From contig NZ_FUXC01000004.1 in NCBI RefSeq assembly GCF_900167025.1, positions 62,001 to 126,000 of the forward strand: a stretch of DNA of 64,000 nt, given 5' to 3'. Made by a program: the position numbers and the translations under genes. The notes below the pieces were generated by a model. It was not told where the DNA came from and did no database searches. It was given only the letters and a program-made list of their open reading frames with translations. This DNA comes from Treponema berlinense. GTDB lineage: Bacteria > Spirochaetota > Spirochaetia > Treponematales > Treponemataceae. This document shows, piece after piece, positions 60,494 to 64,000 of the stretch; position 1 is the first letter of the stretch; each line of letters opens with the position of its first letter.

Positions 60494-61419
60494 CGTCAGT
60501 TGCAGATTTTATAAAGCTTCCAAAAAAAGATTTTCATTCAAGCCTTGATTTAGGAATGCGCTACCCTTCTTTTGTTACATGGGCAGGATTTTATGTCCCG
60601 GACTTTCCAGAAGACGGCTCGCCTGTCAAAATCGAAATGCGCAGTCAGGTTCACGAATACACTTCTATGAGAATCGCAACAGAAGACGACATAAAAAAAC
60701 TTCTGTTTCTTTCAATTTCCGAAAACCTTGCCGACAACATAATTCAGACAAACGCAGCAATCGACAGCAAGCTTTTTCAAAACTGCGAAAAAAACTGTGA
60801 ATTCTTCCAACTTTTAAAGACTAAGATTCAAAAATACAGCGGCCGCACAAAATCAGACGCTTTTTTCGCACTCGACGCCGATTCAGCTGATTTTAGGGAA
60901 AACACCCTGCAGTTCGCAAAATCCTTTTTATCGAACGAAAATTCAAAAGAACTGTTCAAAGGAATTTATTTTTATGGAAAAAACATCCTTAGCCTGACGG
61001 AAAATTCAGCAGAACTTAAGGAACTGATTCAAACCGCAAAAAAAAACGGCTTAAAAATTCGGGTGAATTTAAGTCCTTGCGATTCGGCAAATGATTTTTT
61101 TAGGGTTTTGGATTTTTTTGAGCCACAGGTTCTGATCAACGCAGACAGCGCGGCAAATTCTGGCGAAATTTTAGCTTTGCTCAAAAAAAACTCAATTCAA
61201 ACTGTTATAACGCCGGAAACCCAATTCAAAGACAAAAAAATGGATTTTTCAGAAAAGGCAAAAAGAATGCGTTCATTTTTAGAAGCAGGAATAGAAACTT
61301 TTCTCGGAACGCAGAGCATTCTTCTTTTTAATAAATCAATCAGCCAGTTTGCAAGCGAACTTTGCAACACCGGGCTTTTTACAAAAGAAGAAATGCTCTC
61401 TATCTTAAAAAACTGCTAA
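60490..61419 (+). CDS. Degenerate adenosine deaminase-like protein
   Basis: The 309-residue protein opens [13 protein letters not shown], like LPKxELHxHLDG of adenosine deaminases, but the second metal His is Ser18 (only His16 stays). The HAGE, GHG and NTDDP sites are absent: the last block reads [34 protein letters not shown], which lines up with VTLNTDDPLFFGVELLDEYWNAYSQMNFSHEEL of the preceding gene. An active zinc deaminase is therefore excluded on sequence. ATG overlaps the add stop (ATGA). It could stabilise or regulate the Add protein, or bind a nucleoside. Confidence 0.75.
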   Translation: MTSVADFIKLPKKDFHSSLDLGMRYPSFVTWAGFYVPDFPEDGSPVKIEMRSQVHEYTSMRIATEDDIKKLLFLSISENLADNIIQTNAAIDSKLFQNCEKNCEFFQLLKTKIQKYSGRTKSDAFFALDADSADFRENTLQFAKSFLSNENSKELFKGIYFYGKNILSLTENSAELKELIQTAKKNGLKIRVNLSPCDSANDFFRVLDFFEPQVLINADSAANSGEILALLKKNSIQTVITPETQFKDKKMDFSEKAKRMRSFLEAGIETFLGTQSILLFNKSISQFASELCNTGLFTKEEMLSILKNC

Positions 61420-63470
61420 AGATAAACCATCAAAAGCATAATATCTGAATTTCGGATTCCGGAAATCCGGCTTGCCTGTCCGAGCGTCAACGGACGGATT
61501 TTTTCAAGTTTTCCGCGGCTTTCGGCGCTCAAAGCAGGAATTGCTCCGTAATCAAAGTCTGCCGGAATCTTGCGGTTTTCCATTTTGTGCATTTTTGCAA
61601 CGCGGGCATCCTGTTTTTCGATATAATACTTGTATTTAAAATCTTCCTGGGCAACTTTCCAAATTTCTGGCGCGTAACCTGGATTTTGAGCGTCTTTTTT
61701 CTTTAGCAAAAGCGCCACGGCTTCATCAATCAAAGCATATTTTGCGCGCATAGACTGAATCTGCTTTTCGGTTTTTAAGCCAACAGCAAAGGCTTTTTCG
61801 CTAAGCCTGCGGTCAGCTGTGTCATGCCGCAGTTTTAGGCGGTACTCGGCGCGAGCGGTAAACATCCGGTAAGGCTCTTTTGTTCCAAGCGTAACCAAAT
61901 CGTCAATCAAAACGCCGATATAAGCTTCATCTCGTCCCAAAATAAGAGGTTCCCATTCAGGAATCGACTCAAAATTTTCGTAACCGCTGTCGCTCTGCGC
62001 TTTCTGCAAGGCTGAATTTATCGCCTTTGTTTCTCTGGCAGAAATTTCCGCAAAAGCCGCAATTTCTTCGTCTGTCATGCCGGGCTTGTTTTGAAAAGCG
62101 CCTTTTTCCATACTTGCAGGAGCCTGTCCCATTCCAGAAGATGGAGAACAGAGAGGTCCGCAAAGTTTTTGGTGAGCTCTGGCATAAAGAGCGGCGTTAA
62201 TTCCTGCAACAAGTCCCTGGCCGGCAGCCTCTTCGTAACCAGAAGTTCCGTTTATTTGACCAGCGTCAAAAAGTCCGGCAACGCGTTTTGTTTCCAGGCT
62301 CGGATAAAGCTGAGTCGGCTCAACATAATCGTATTCAACGGCATATCCTGGACGGCTTACCGTGCAGTTTTCAAAACCAGGAATTGTGCGCAAAAAAGCA
62401 TCCTGAATTTCTTCCGGCAAACTTGAACTCAAACCGTTAAGATAAATTTCATCCGTCTGCAAACTTTCAGGTTCGACAAAAAGCTGATGTCTGTCGCGCT
62501 CTTCAAAACGCATTACCTTGTCTTCAATTGAAGGACAGTATCGAGGTCCAATTCCGCTGATTTTTCCGGAATAAAGAGGAGAACGATTTATATTTTTTCG
62601 GATAATTTCGTGGGTTTTTTCGTTTGTATAAACCAGATAACAAGGAACCATCGGACGGTCAATTTTTTCATCATCAAAACTAAAAGGAATTACTTCCTCA
62701 TCGCCTTCCTGCAGCTCAGCCTTTGAAAAATCAACTGTATGACGCAAAATTCTCGGAGGTGTTCCAGTTTTTAGGCGGCCAGTTGTAAATCCAAGGCGGT
62801 TGAGCGAATGAGTAAGACCAAAAGCACCGCCTTCGCCAATTCTTCCGCATGGAGCGTCGTATTCACCGATAAAAATGCGTCCGCCCAAAAATGTTCCGGT
62901 AGTAAGAACAACAGAGCGAACAGGAATAATTCTTCCGCGCTCTGTAACAATCGCAGTAACTTTTTGTCTTTTTCCAGAACGGGCAGCTTCCGTCAAACTT
63001 TCGGAGCGGAATTCTCCAGGAATAGAGCCTTTTTCTGCGGAAGTATCGCTGTCCGGAGGCAATGGAGAAGAAGAAGCCGTTGTCAAAATATCAACGACCG
63101 TATCCATCAAAGTGGAAAGGTTTGGCGTTGTCTCGATAGTCTGCCGCGCCAAAGAAGCATAGAGAATTTTGTCTGCCTGAGAACGAGGCGACTGAACGGC
63201 CGGACCGCGACTTTTATTCAACATACGAAACTGAATCATCGAGTTGTCTATAAGCTTGGCCATTTCGCCGCCAAGAGCGTCGATTTCCCGGACAATGTTT
63301 CCTTTTGCAACGCCACCAATCGAAGGATTACAGCTCAAGCGGGCAATCGAATCAATTGTCTGAGTTACAAGAAGAGTTTTAAGCCCCATTCGGGCACAGG
63401 CCAGACAGGCTTCTGTTCCAGCATGTCCGCCGCCAATTACAGCAACATCAAATGAATCATAAAAAGACAT
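61416..63470 (-). CDS. mnmG: tRNA uridine-5-carboxymethylaminomethyl modification enzyme MnmG
   Basis: MnmG is a FAD protein which with MnmE modifies U34 of several tRNAs. From [18 protein letters not shown] the product is 684 residues, about 50 more than usual. The FAD motif is [17 protein letters not shown]; other signatures are [23 protein letters not shown] and the C-terminal [13 protein letters not shown]. Extra sequence lies near residues 135-165 ([16 protein letters not shown]) and near 440-500 ([16 protein letters not shown]). The frame reaches upstream to 63512, but TTGATA-17-TATAAT ends 7 bp before the ATG at 63470, so a leaderless start there is chosen. It overlaps its convergent neighbour by 4 bp. 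Confidence 0.95.
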   Translation of the reverse strand: MSFYDSFDVAVIGGGHAGTEACLACARMGLKTLLVTQTIDSIARLSCNPSIGGVAKGNIVREIDALGGEMAKLIDNSMIQFRMLNKSRGPAVQSPRSQADKILYASLARQTIETTPNLSTLMDTVVDILTTASSSPLPPDSDTSAEKGSIPGEFRSESLTEAARSGKRQKVTAIVTERGRIIPVRSVVLTTGTFLGGRIFIGEYDAPCGRIGEGGAFGLTHSLNRLGFTTGRLKTGTPPRILRHTVDFSKAELQEGDEEVIPFSFDDEKIDRPMVPCYLVYTNEKTHEIIRKNINRSPLYSGKISGIGPRYCPSIEDKVMRFEERDRHQLFVEPESLQTDEIYLNGLSSSLPEEIQDAFLRTIPGFENCTVSRPGYAVEYDYVEPTQLYPSLETKRVAGLFDAGQINGTSGYEEAAGQGLVAGINAALYARAHQKLCGPLCSPSSGMGQAPASMEKGAFQNKPGMTDEEIAAFAEISARETKAINSALQKAQSDSGYENFESIPEWEPLILGRDEAYIGVLIDDLVTLGTKEPYRMFTARAEYRLKLRHDTADRRLSEKAFAVGLKTEKQIQSMRAKYALIDEAVALLLKKKDAQNPGYAPEIWKVAQEDFKYKYYIEKQDARVAKMHKMENRKIPADFDYGAIPALSAESRGKLEKIRPLTLGQASRISGIRNSDIMLLMVYL

Positions 63471-63477
63471 ACGAAAA

Positions 63478-63506
63478 ATTATAGTGAAATCAAAGTTCTG
63501 TATCAA
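63478..63506 (-). promoter_or_regulatory. Leaderless promoter of mnmG
   Basis: TTGATA (63506-63501), 17-bp spacer, TATAAT (63483-63478). Predicted start within 1 nt of the ATG. Confidence 0.75.
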
Positions 63507-63630
63507 ATCCAAAATAAAATTCTCAAAAAAATATTTTTTTGTAACCTTTTCCCTTTACGTTGTTTTTCCAAGTATAAAGCGACAAAAAACAATCTCTTTA
63601 TGTTACAAAAAAACTTCCTACTTTGCTTCT

Positions 63631-63668
63631 TGCACCAGTCTTCCTCCGGGCTGGTGCATTTTTTTTGT
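63631..63668 (+). terminator. Strong orphan terminator on the plus strand
   Basis: TGCACCAG (63631-63638) pairs with CTGGTGCA (63651-63658) and a T run follows. No protein gene ends upstream on this strand; the region 63485-63630 has no credible coding frame. It may close a short untranslated RNA. The rest of this 437-bp gap is AT-rich, with TATAAT at 63849-63854 as the likely -10 of the next gene. Confidence 0.7.
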
Positions 63669-63907
63669 TTTTTGCGTCTTTTTTATTCAAAATATCAGCA
63701 ATTTTTACAAATTCTTACCACAGTATATAACAAACCGTTTTTTACCGCTATTTCTTCGTAATATTTTTTCTATTTTTTTATAAAATATGCTTAAAACTTC
63801 TTTTTATCCAAAAACGATGTCTGTTTAATCCAAAAGCACTGCGCGGTTTATAATATATAGTTATTCTACGTGAGACGACGTTTATTAAAAAAAGTGAGGT
63901 GTTATTT

Positions 63908-64000
63908 ATGAAAGTAACCAAATTTTTAATGGCAGCAGCTTTGGTTTCGGCTGCAGCAATGTTCGTGTCTTGTTCCGATTTAAGCGAAAATTCTGAATCT
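63908..64000 (+). CDS. Lipoprotein, N-terminal part only
   Basis: GAGGTG precedes the ATG. The 31 residues visible are MKVTKFLMAAALVSAAAMF followed by VSCSDLSENSES, a lipoprotein signal peptide with lipobox FVSC and acylated Cys22. The gene runs off the window end. The signal recalls that of the pectate lyase (CSDLGAD), but no function can be given. Confidence 0.75.
   Translation, partial: MKVTKFLMAAALVSAAAMFVSCSDLSENSES

Overview
The window reads as chromosomal DNA of a host-associated treponeme (Spirochaetes). The evidence is low G+C, a periplasmic-flagellum export gene pair (fliS and a flgN-like gene) behind a sigma-28-type promoter, PEGA-domain, RodZ-like, GldF/G-like and LolA-like envelope genes of the kind seen in treponemes, a poly-G tract of the sort Treponema uses for phase variation, and a secreted PL1 pectate lyase that suggests a pectin-rich habitat such as gut or rumen. 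Genus is an inference from protein resemblance; species is not assigned. There are no prophages, insertion sequences, CRISPR arrays or rRNA genes.

Layout. 1-7.2 kb: end of radC, then an envelope operon (PEGA protein, HtrA, class-3 lipase) running into earP and efp, a translation-factor glycosylation pair. 7.3-14 kb: a three-gene export module on the minus strand (RND/MMPL transporter, LolA-like protein, DUF1302-like outer-membrane protein) facing a divergent ArsR regulator, with two matching operator palindromes between them. 14-25.7 kb: housekeeping and small genes (thioesterase, uvrB, rpmB, two MBL hydrolases, prs, FGGY kinase, HAD, tRNA-Arg, ASCH protein). 25.7-30.1 kb: gatCAB plus an unknown gene. 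30.2-35.3 kb: pectate lyase and a very large exported lipoprotein whose signal peptide is separated from the mature protein by a 9-G tract that is out of frame here. 35.4-37.2 kb: a 53-aa protein and an NhaC antiporter. 37.3-47.5 kb: uvrD/pcrA, rimO, rodZ-like, lolA, ftsH, flgN-like, fliS, YgjP-like and COG2426 genes. 47.8-52.3 kb: an ABC-2/GldG/DUF4340 operon. 52.3-63.5 kb: lipid kinase, nadE, DUF1858 protein, purB, pepF, adenosine deaminase with a degenerate paralog, mnmG. The window ends inside a lipoprotein gene.

Two genome-scale patterns stand out. First, at least eight intergenic copies of a 85-130 bp GC-rich element share one branched fold, with a closing stem, a first hairpin, two inner stems and terminal hairpins. 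The paired arms change together from copy to copy, which is strong evidence for selection on structure. Second, ten genes have a sigma-70 -10 hexamer ending only 6-8 bp before the ATG, several with a good -35 at 17 bp, so their mRNAs should be leaderless; the remaining genes have ordinary GGAGG-like sites. Other notable signals are the poly-G phase switch, the paired ArsR operators, a perfect 11-bp dyad over the start codon of a COG2426 exporter, and a catalytically dead deaminase-like protein coupled to adenosine deaminase.
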